Assembly: GCA_031259805.1 (NCBI GenBank)
Contig: JAIRKX010000076.1
Span: 1-12,075 of the forward strand
Reading direction: 5' to 3'
From: Prevotellaceae bacterium
GTDB taxonomy: Bacteria > Bacteroidota > Bacteroidia > Bacteroidales > UBA932
Length of the DNA stretch: 12,075 nucleotides
Below, piece by piece: positions 1-4,827 of the stretch. A program made the position numbers and the translations under genes. The stretch's first letter is position 1; each line of letters opens with the position of its first letter. The notes below the pieces were generated by a model. That model was not told the origin of the DNA. It did no database searches and saw nothing but the letters and a program-made list of their open reading frames with translations.

Positions 1-247
1 CAAACATGCTGCGGAATACGGCATAGAGCGCATGGGCATTTTCGGGTCGGTAGCGCGCGGTGAGCAAACCGGGGATAGCGATGTGGATATATATATAGAA
101 GCGCCTCAAATGAGCTTGCTTGGTTTGGCGGGTCTTCATATTGCTTTAGAGAAGCACCTGAAAACGCCTGTAGATATTACGTGCCAGCATGACAACATGA
201 ACGCTTATTTTAAGCAACGGATAGAAAAGGAGGTGATATATGTATGA
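1..247 (+). CDS. MNT-type nucleotidyltransferase, 5'-truncated by window edge
   Basis: This is the C-terminal part of a small nucleotidyltransferase of the MNT/pol-beta superfamily, the group that includes MntA antitoxins. The frame is open from base 2, ahead of the first ATG at 32. The residues before that ATG (KHAAEYGIER) look like normal family sequence, so the true start lies left of the window. About 81 residues are visible. The signature GSX10DXD is complete (GSVARGEQTGDSDVD), and a later Asp in PVDIT fits the third metal-binding acid. MNT proteins bind ATP-Mg; MntA antitoxins transfer AMP to a Tyr of a HEPN toxin. The stop TGA at 245-247 overlaps a start-like ATG at 244 (ATGA) and lies just inside an ATG at 240. 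This is the usual coupling to a HEPN gene, but only a broken remnant follows. The family is certain; the biological role is inferred. Confidence 0.85.
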   Translation, partial: KHAAEYGIERMGIFGSVARGEQTGDSDVDIYIEAPQMSLLGLAGLHIALEKHLKTPVDITCQHDNMNAYFKQRIEKEVIYV

Positions 248-327
248 CAGGTTACTCCTGCGTTCGTAACGATATTCTACCGTTATTTCAGGTCATTGAG
301 CAAATGAAAGAAGATTTAATGAATTAA
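240..327 (+). pseudogene. possible remnant of a HEPN (DUF86) partner gene
   Basis: Two short frames lie where a HEPN toxin gene normally follows an MNT gene. From ATG 240 the reading is MYDRLLLRS and then a TAA at 267-269. From ATG 244, in the next frame, a 27-residue frame ends NDILPLFQVIEQMKEDLMN at TAA 325-327. The first looks like the start of a small helical HEPN protein (MYD..L), and the second like the amphipathic helix that usually follows. A one-base frameshift plus loss of the rest would explain both. No RX4HXY motif is present, so no active toxin is made. The stretch could instead be a chance reading or a tiny unrelated peptide; the similarity is judged by eye only. Confidence 0.35.
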
Positions 328-402
328 GCTATTAATCCCCTGCGGGGAAGGCGGGCGGGAGGGGGTTGCCTTTCTATTGATATTGTTCCCCTACGGGGCA
401 GC

Positions 403-486
403 GCGTCATTGCGAGGACGAAGTCCGAAGCAATCCAGCACATTTGCCCTTTTTGGATTGCTTCGGACTTCGTCCTCGCAATGACGC
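403..486. repeat. perfect 34-bp inverted repeat (palindromic intergenic element)
   Basis: The arms at 403-436 and 453-486 are exact reverse complements over 34 bp, with a 16-base spacer (437-452). The left arm starts GCGTCATTGCGAGGACGAAG and the right arm ends in CAATGACGC. Transcribed on either strand it would fold into one very long hairpin. No T-run follows, so it is not a typical intrinsic terminator. It resembles the CATTGCGAGG...GAAGCAATCC type repeats that I recall from many bacterial intergenic regions. The small hairpins CCCC-TGC-GGGG (337-347) and CCCC-TAC-GGGG (388-398) precede it. The surrounding bases 328-582 contain no credible gene. Confidence 0.9.
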
Positions 487-504
487 AACACCATTAACCA
501 TTAA

Positions 505-523
505 TTTTCAACTTTCAACTTTC
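505..523. repeat. TTTCAAC heptamer repeat, two copies
   Basis: Two tandem TTTCAAC units (506-512 and 513-519) are followed by a partial third. The same heptamer occurs four times at 1421-1448, so this belongs to the same family of short intergenic repeats. It lies outside any credible coding frame and has no known function. Confidence 0.7.
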
Positions 524-587
524 TGGCGGGAGGGCAGGGCTGCGCACGCGGGCGGCTGCTTTTTTATTACGCATTAAATAAATTGCG

Positions 588-595
588 TATATTTG
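588..595 (+). promoter_or_regulatory. -7 promoter element of the MNT-HEPN pair
   Basis: TATATTTG matches the Bacteroidota primary-sigma -7 consensus TAnnTTTG and lies 14 bases before the ATG at 610. A clear TTTG -33 box is missing; only a T-run at 561-565 sits near the right distance. Its position indicates that the toxin-antitoxin pair has its own promoter with a very short leader. It also argues against a TTG start at 583, which would lie upstream of the promoter. Confidence 0.55.
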
Positions 596-609
596 CGAGA
601 AAAAGAGAA

Positions 610-909
610 ATGAATGCCTTGATACTTCAAAAAATACAGCATACCCTTTCGCGGGAGCCGGTATTGCGGGCGTGGTTATTCGGTTCGTTTGCCCGCAATG
701 AGGAAGTCCCCGGGAGCGATATTGATATTTTAGTGCAATTTATACCCGATGCTCAACTTAGTCTTTTTGACTATGGCGGCATTGTTTATAAATTGGAAGA
801 GAGCACGGGCTGCCGTGTCGATCTGGTGCAGGAACACATGCTGAAACCCTTTGCTCGCCTCACCGTTGAACGCGATAAGAAATTGATATATGAGAGAAAA
901 ACCTCGTGA
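610..909 (+). CDS. mntA: MntA-like nucleotidyltransferase antitoxin (MNT domain)
   Basis: A complete 99-residue MNT-domain protein. Residues 25-39 carry GSX10DXD (GS at 25-26, Asp37, Asp39), and Asp71 in RVDL fits the third catalytic acid. In studied MntA-HepT pairs the MNT protein uses ATP to AMPylate a Tyr in the HEPN toxin, which silences its RNase activity. The gene directly precedes and overlaps a HEPN gene by 20 bases (890-909), the standard order for this module. I chose ATG 610 because an in-frame TTG at 583 would start upstream of the -7 element. A second MNT gene lies about 360 bp upstream; the two share the signature but differ clearly elsewhere (GSVARG against GSFARN), so they are not a recent duplication. 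The family call is firm; the toxin-antitoxin role follows from the pairing. Confidence 0.9.
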   Translation: MNALILQKIQHTLSREPVLRAWLFGSFARNEEVPGSDIDILVQFIPDAQLSLFDYGGIVYKLEESTGCRVDLVQEHMLKPFARLTVERDKKLIYERKTS

Positions 910-1225
910 TATAGAACGCTTGCAGCATATCCAAGCAGCCGTTGATGACATTCTGGAATTTGTAGAAAGCAAAACATTTTCTGATTTCCAAACGAATAAA
1001 ATGTTGAGACATGCCGTGTATCGTAACCTTACTATTATAGGCGAGGCCGCCAATTTATTGACCAAAGAATACAGGGATACCCATTCTTTTATTGAATGGG
1101 CGAAAATTATAGGTATGCGCCATGTGCTTGTTCATGGTTATTATGAGGCTGACGACAATATTGTTTGGCGTACCATAACTACCGATTTACCCCTGTTGCG
1201 GAAATCTATTGCCTCATTAATATAA
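890..1225 (+). CDS. hepT: HepT-like HEPN (DUF86) ribonuclease toxin
   Basis: A 111-residue, mostly helical protein of the DUF86/HEPN family. The catalytic motif RX4HXY is intact: Arg77, His82 and Tyr84 in GMRHVLVHGYY. The upstream helix MLRHAVYRNLTIIGEAAN (38-55) is also typical. HepT toxins are RNases that act as dimers; Tyr84 is the residue equivalent to the one AMPylated by MntA. The ATG at 890 lies inside the end of the MNT gene, so translation is probably coupled and both proteins are made together. With all key residues present it should be an active toxin. Such pairs are found as plasmid or chromosomal addiction and phage-defence modules; which role applies here cannot be read from the sequence. 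Confidence 0.92.
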   Translation: MREKPRDIERLQHIQAAVDDILEFVESKTFSDFQTNKMLRHAVYRNLTIIGEAANLLTKEYRDTHSFIEWAKIIGMRHVLVHGYYEADDNIVWRTITTDLPLLRKSIASLI

Positions 1226-1248
1226 TGCGGCTGCTTTTTGGGGGGAAT

Positions 1249-1418
1249 AGCTACGCAGGTTGCAACGGTTGGGTTATTCCACCCCCGCCAGAGACCAGTC
1301 CACCCCCGCCTGTCGGCACCCCCGCCAGCGGGGGACAGCCATGCGGCGGCACCCCTTGTATAGCGCAGCCTGCGTAGCTCTCCCCCGCTGGCGGGGGTGC
1401 CCGAAGGGTGGGGGTGGA
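1249..1418. repeat. composite GC-rich hairpin element
   Basis: This gene-free block has nested symmetry. AGCTACGCAGG (1249-1259) is repeated inverted at 1369-1379. A 39-bp box at 1299-1337 holds the palindrome CCCCCGC-CA-GCGGGGG and is partly repeated inverted at 1381-1418, with the first 21 bases identical. TCCACCCCCGCC also appears twice directly (1278-1289 and 1299-1310). The 39-bp box recurs as an exact inverted copy at 11684-11722. Short frames through here encode only proline- and glycine-rich nonsense. The block looks like a dispersed noncoding repeat family. Confidence 0.8.
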
Positions 1419-1420
1419 TT

Positions 1421-1464
1421 TTTCAACTTTCAACTTTCAACTTTCAACTCTTAGTTCTTAGTTC
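1421..1464. repeat. heptamer repeats TTTCAAC x4 and TTAGTTC x2
   Basis: Four perfect tandem TTTCAAC units (1421-1448) are followed by two TTAGTTC units (1451-1464). The 18-base stretch at 1446-1463 (AACTCTTAGTTCTTAGTT) occurs as its reverse complement at 11726-11743, again directly after a GC-rich box. There are no spacers of CRISPR size, so this is a simple intergenic tandem repeat. Confidence 0.8.
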
Positions 1465-1470
1465 ATTGTG

Positions 1471-1519
1471 TTGCGTCATTCCGAGCGCACGCAGCGGAGG
1501 AATCTGCTCCTTGACGCAA
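1471..1519. repeat. palindromic intergenic element bounded by TTGCGTCA/TGACGCAA
   Basis: TTGCGTCA at 1471-1478 is repeated inverted as TGACGCAA at 1512-1519. Between them is a CATTCCGAGCG...GGAGGAATCTG segment of a type I recall from many bacterial intergenic regions. The right end TGACGCAA is shared with the element ending near 488, which suggests related repeats. No gene is seen here. Confidence 0.6.
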
Positions 1520-1559
1520 GGCCATGCAAAGCGACAATTTGAAATGCACCCCCTCCGGT

Positions 1560-1592
1560 ATTGTCCATTGTTCATTGTTTTTTGTACCTTTG
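1560..1592 (+). promoter_or_regulatory. promoter of the C69 dipeptidase-folB unit
   Basis: TACCTTTG at 1585-1592 matches TAnnTTTG exactly. ATTG at 1560-1563 is a near match to the TTTG -33 box, with a 21-base spacer. The ATG at 1623 follows 30 bases later, leaving a short A/T-rich leader. The region also contains TTGTCCATTGTTCATTG, whose reverse-complement core AACAATGAACAATG recurs near 10334-10347. Confidence 0.65.
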
Positions 1593-1622
1593 CTTCCCGT
1601 TAAAAAAACAAATTTATTTATC

Positions 1623-3332
1623 ATGAGAAAAATCATTTTACTTGTAGCAGGGCTATTGATGATAGCCGGTGTGCGGGCTTATGCCTGTACTAATTTTTTG
1701 GTTACTAAAGGCGCCTCGAAGGATGGTTCGACGTTTATTTCGTACTCGGCAGACTCGCATGTGCTGTACGGCGAGTTGTATTTTTGGGCAGCTGCCAAAT
1801 ATAAACCGGGCGCTATCCGTGTGATTAAAGAGTGGGATACCGGGAAAATACTGGGACAGATTCCCGAAGCGAAGGAAACGTATAATGTCGTCGGCAACAT
1901 GAACGAACATTCGGTGATGATTGGCGAGACAACCTACGGCGGTCGTGAAGAGTTGGCCGACAGCACCGGTCTGATGGACTACGGCAGCCTTATTTACATC
2001 GCGCTGCAGCGTTCGCGGAATGCTCGCGAAGCTATTAAAACCATTGCAGAATTAGTGGCGGAATACGGCTATCATTCCGAAGGCGAATCGTTCTCGATTG
2101 GCGACCCCAATGAAGTATGGATTATGGAAATCATCGGCAAAGGCGTGGGTAATAAGGGGGCTGTATGGGTCGCCGTCCGTATTCCCGACGGTTCGATTTC
2201 GGGTCATGCCAATCAGGCGCGCATCCGTACATTCCCGTTGGAAAACGGCAAAACGTCGATCAGTTCTAAAAACTTGAATAAAATTTTCCAGCCGGACATC
2301 GAATACGTGTATGCCGACGACGTGATCAGCGTGGCGCGCAGCCGGGGGTATTTTTCGGGGGACGACGCCGCATTCAGCTTTTCGGATGCCTACAATCCGG
2401 TTACCTTTAGCGGCGCTCGTGCTTGCGAGGCGCGCGTATGGTCGTTTTTCAAGGATTATAATCAAGCCATGTGGCAGTACGAAGACTATGCGTTAGGACA
2501 CAACCTGCAAAATCGAATGCCGTTATACATCAAGCCCGACCGGAAATTAGATGTCCACGATGTAGCCCGTGCCATGCGCGACCATTACGAAGGTACGAAA
2601 ATGGATATGACGGTCGACATCGGCGCCGGGCCATTTAAGTCGCCCTACCGCTGGCGTCCGATGGGATGGAAATACAACGGCGTAACTTACGTGCACGAAC
2701 GTGCGACGGCGACGCAACAAACCGGTTGGTGGTATGTAGCGCAGGCGCGCCACTGGCTGCCGAATCCTATCGGGGGTATCCTGTGGTTCGGCGTAGATGA
2801 TGCCGCGACCTCGTGCCTGACGCCGATTTATTGCAGCTCTAACCGCGTGCCGGCGGCCTATGCTGTGGGCAATGGCGACTTGCTTACCTATTCCGAAACG
2901 GCGGCGTTCTGGACATTCACCCGCGTTACGCAATTCGCATATAGCCGTTACAACGACATCGCCCCCGAAATCGTCAAGTTGCAACAGGAATTGGAACATT
3001 CCTTTGCGGAACAAGTGCAGGAAATTGACCGGAAAGCGTTGGCATTGTACGACCGGCGCGATGTGAAAGGCGCGGTCAAAACAGTAACCGATTTTTCGGT
3101 GAACACCGCGCAAAACCTTGTGAAACGCTGGAAAGAATTAGACACGTATTTGCTCGTAAAATATATGGACGGCAACATCAAAAAACAAACCCCCGAAGGA
3201 TCGTTTGCACGCACGCCCGAAGGCATCCCTGCATTCCCCTCCCAGCCGGAATATCCGGCCTTCTGGTATAAAACGATTGTGATCGACGCCGGCAACATCC
3301 TGATACAGCCGGAAGGCGCTGCCGGCCATTAA
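1623..3332 (+). CDS. secreted peptidase family C69 dipeptidase
   Basis: A 569-residue member of peptidase family C69 (PepD-like, N-terminal-nucleophile hydrolases), which cleave dipeptides. Residues 1-21 form a signal peptide: basic MRK, a hydrophobic core, and AYA before the cleavage point. Cleavage would leave Cys22 as the first residue (CTNFLVTKGASKDGS), the expected catalytic nucleophile, so export and activation may be one step. It would act in the periplasm or outside the cell, probably in peptide scavenging. The AYAC junction is a poor lipobox, so a lipoprotein is less likely. An in-frame ATG at 1524 would place the start upstream of the promoter and bury the signal peptide, so ATG 1623 is chosen. 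folB follows after 14 bp and is probably co-transcribed. Family call firm; substrate unknown. Confidence 0.92.
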   Translation: MRKIILLVAGLLMIAGVRAYACTNFLVTKGASKDGSTFISYSADSHVLYGELYFWAAAKYKPGAIRVIKEWDTGKILGQIPEAKETYNVVGNMNEHSVMIGETTYGGREELADSTGLMDYGSLIYIALQRSRNAREAIKTIAELVAEYGYHSEGESFSIGDPNEVWIMEIIGKGVGNKGAVWVAVRIPDGSISGHANQARIRTFPLENGKTSISSKNLNKIFQPDIEYVYADDVISVARSRGYFSGDDAAFSFSDAYNPVTFSGARACEARVWSFFKDYNQAMWQYEDYALGHNLQNRMPLYIKPDRKLDVHDVARAMRDHYEGTKMDMTVDIGAGPFKSPYRWRPMGWKYNGVTYVHERATATQQTGWWYVAQARHWLPNPIGGILWFGVDDAATSCLTPIYCSSNRVPAAYAVGNGDLLTYSETAAFWTFTRVTQFAYSRYNDIAPEIVKLQQELEHSFAEQVQEIDRKALALYDRRDVKGAVKTVTDFSVNTAQNLVKRWKELDTYLLVKYMDGNIKKQTPEGSFARTPEGIPAFPSQPEYPAFWYKTIVIDAGNILIQPEGAAGH

Positions 3333-3346
3333 TCCCCGAATACCAC

Positions 3347-3724
3347 ATGGGAATAATCAGTTTACACCGGATGGAGTTCTTTGCGCATCACGGCTGCTTC
3401 GACGAAGAACGTACAACCGGCACGTACTTCGAGGTGGATGTTGATGTGCATCTCAATCTGCAACAGGCCGCCACGACCGACAACCTGAACGACACGCTGA
3501 ACTACCAGTCCGTTTATAACATCGTGCGAAAAGAAATGCAACAACCGTCGAACCTGCTGGAGCACGTGGCCGGTCGTCTGTTGCACGCCCTGTTCGAGCA
3601 GTGTGAAACTGTCGACCGCGCAATTGTTACCGTCCGTAAACGGAATCCGCCGTTAGGCGGAAAAGTAGGCTACTCGGCCGTTACACTAAAGAAACGCCGG
3701 GAGCGGAAGATAAATGAAAGTTGA
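3347..3724 (+). CDS. folB: dihydroneopterin aldolase
   Basis: A 125-residue FolB, close to the usual length of about 120. It converts 7,8-dihydroneopterin to 6-hydroxymethyl-7,8-dihydropterin and glycolaldehyde in folate synthesis, in the cytoplasm, usually as an octamer. Recognisable parts are HHGCFDEER (14-22, with the conserved Glu21), DTLNYQSVY (49-57, Tyr53), LLEHVAG (70-76, Glu72) and VRKRNPP (96-102, where Lys98 fits the catalytic lysine). A short basic tail KKRRERKINES ends the protein. It starts 14 bp after the C69 gene with no promoter of its own visible. It converges on the glycosyltransferase gene with only 12 bp between the stop codons and no visible terminator. Confidence 0.95.
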   Translation: MGIISLHRMEFFAHHGCFDEERTTGTYFEVDVDVHLNLQQAATTDNLNDTLNYQSVYNIVRKEMQQPSNLLEHVAGRLLHALFEQCETVDRAIVTVRKRNPPLGGKVGYSAVTLKKRRERKINES

Positions 3725-3736
3725 TGAATAAGCAAA

Positions 3737-4732
3737 CTACCGGTATATCCGTTTCAGGGTTTCGCTATCTTCCAGTCTCTGCCGGAAGATAACTTTTTGC
3801 ACAAATGATTGTAGAAATCCACTCCCGTATGCGGTAATTTGGATGCCCGACGCCCATACGGCCAGCGTGGCGGTCGTCAGGTTTTTAGTTTTACGGCAGG
3901 CATCCGCAAACAGCGCCAGAATGAAAGCCGCCGGCGCTGTCAGCCACCACCACGATACGCCGACGGCCAGCGCCACAACCGCCACGCCGCCCAACAGACA
4001 ACACGCAGGCAGAGTGTGCACCGCTTTCAGCGAACCTTTGTGCACCAGTCCGAGATTGACGCGGGCGATGCCGAAATGGTATATCTGCTTAAAGAATTTC
4101 TTAAAACTGACCCGTCGCTTGTGGTACACAAACGCATCGCGGCATAGCGACGTGCGGAATCCTGCGCCGGCAATGCGAATAGAGAGGTCAATGTCCTCGC
4201 CGAACATATCGCGGAATCCGCCTACTTTTTCAAATACCGCCCGCGAGAAGCCCATATTAAAGGTACGCGGTTTAAACGTCTCCATTTGCCGGCCGCCGCC
4301 GCGGATACCGCCGGTGGTCAAAAACGAGGTCATCGCATAATTAATCGCTTTTTGTACGTTGCTAAATGACTCGTGAGCGGCATCGGGGCCGCCGACACAA
4401 TCACTGTACTGTGTTTGCAGGTAGCGGTCGAGGTGCGCGAAATAACGTGGCGGAATCACACAGTCGGAATCGAAGAAAATAAAATAATCGCCCCGCGCCT
4501 GCTGTATGCCATAGTTGCGCCGGTAACTGCGGTCAGTGCCGGGCACATTAAAATAGCGCACGGCCAGCCGGTCGCCGTACGCGGCAGCTATCTTATCACA
4601 AGGCGATGCGGCAGCGTCTTCCACAATCAGAATCTCAAACGCTACCCCGCCTTCCTGCATCGTGAGGCTATTCAGCAACTCCGCAATTTCATCGGGACGA
4701 TTGTATACCGGTATAATAATAGAGTAAAGCAT
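3737..4732 (-). CDS. family 2 glycosyltransferase with C-terminal membrane anchor
   Basis: A 331-residue GT-A fold glycosyltransferase of family GT2. The N-terminus MLYSIIIPVYNRPDEI is the standard nucleotide-sugar binding start. VEDAAAS (37-43) stands where the usual V-D-D-G-S motif sits; DSD (88-90) is the metal-binding DXD; GED (178-180) supplies the likely catalytic acid; YHKRR (203-207) is a common following motif. Hydrophobic segments at about 241-280, possibly with a third near 285-305, suggest anchoring to the inner membrane. It should add a sugar from an activated donor to a lipid-linked or surface glycan, but donor and acceptor cannot be told. It stands alone rather than in a polysaccharide cluster. 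It is transcribed divergently from tamB from a symmetric promoter region. Confidence 0.88.
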   Translation of the reverse strand: MLYSIIIPVYNRPDEIAELLNSLTMQEGGVAFEILIVEDAAASPCDKIAAAYGDRLAVRYFNVPGTDRSYRRNYGIQQARGDYFIFFDSDCVIPPRYFAHLDRYLQTQYSDCVGGPDAAHESFSNVQKAINYAMTSFLTTGGIRGGGRQMETFKPRTFNMGFSRAVFEKVGGFRDMFGEDIDLSIRIAGAGFRTSLCRDAFVYHKRRVSFKKFFKQIYHFGIARVNLGLVHKGSLKAVHTLPACCLLGGVAVVALAVGVSWWWLTAPAAFILALFADACRKTKNLTTATLAVWASGIQITAYGSGFLQSFVQKVIFRQRLEDSETLKRIYR

Positions 4733-4754
4733 CTGTTACGTATTTTTTAATGGT

Positions 4755-4762
4755 CAAAGATA
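4755..4762 (-). promoter_or_regulatory. -7 element of the glycosyltransferase promoter
   Basis: On the minus strand this reads TATCTTTG, a match to TAnnTTTG, 22 bases before the glycosyltransferase ATG (ending at 4732). No TTTG -33 box is seen about 20 bases upstream, so the promoter may need an activator or be weak. It is the left edge of the dyad described separately. Confidence 0.6.
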
Positions 4763-4811
4763 GTGATTAATTTCGTGACGTATGGCGCACACTTCACGAA
4801 ATTAAAATCAC

Positions 4812-4819
4812 TATCTTTG
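4812..4819 (+). promoter_or_regulatory. -7 element of the tamB promoter
   Basis: TATCTTTG matches TAnnTTTG and ends only 8 bases before the tamB ATG at 4828. Transcription would start almost at the start codon, giving a leaderless or nearly leaderless message. No -33 TTTG is seen at the right spacing. Confidence 0.6.
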
Positions 4820-4827
4820 TACCTCAA

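Larger units (their letters stand above)
552..1239. repeat. 13-bp direct repeats flanking the MNT-HEPN module
   Basis: GCGGCTGCTTTTT occurs at 552-564, just before the module's promoter, and again at 1227-1239, one base after the HEPN stop codon. The unit between them holds exactly the promoter and the two genes. This could mark the edges of an inserted or excisable cassette, or be a coincidence within a repeat-rich region. There is no integrase or transposase nearby. Confidence 0.5.
4755..4819. promoter_or_regulatory. dyad-symmetric divergent promoter/operator region
   Basis: The arms at 4755-4778 and 4794-4819 are reverse complements except for two extra bases in the right arm (GATTAATTTC on the left against the complement of GAAATTAAAATC on the right). 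Each arm ends in a -7 element, pointing left to the glycosyltransferase and right to tamB. The 15-base centre is unpaired. The symmetry suggests shared control of both genes, for example by a dimeric regulator binding the TTCGTGA / TCACGAA half-sites, but no regulator gene is present to support this. Confidence 0.65.

Noticed and set aside
403..486. Intrinsic terminator of the left MNT gene
   Set aside because: The hairpin is far too long and no T-run follows on either strand.
377..577. 66-residue open frame across the 34-bp inverted repeat
   Set aside because: Its sequence is a translation of both arms of a noncoding palindrome.
583..609. TTG start extending the MNT antitoxin by nine residues
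   Set aside because: It precedes the TATATTTG promoter element, and the extra residues do not look like family sequence.
1165..1454. Short overlapping frames through the GC-rich spacer
   Set aside because: They encode proline/glycine-rich translations of the hairpin boxes in several frames at once.
1421..1464. Possible CRISPR array
   Set aside because: The units are 7 bp with no spacers, and there are no cas genes; it is a simple tandem repeat.
1524..1622. In-frame upstream ATG extending the C69 dipeptidase by 33 residues
   Set aside because: It lies upstream of the -7 element and would hide a clear signal peptide beginning at 1623.
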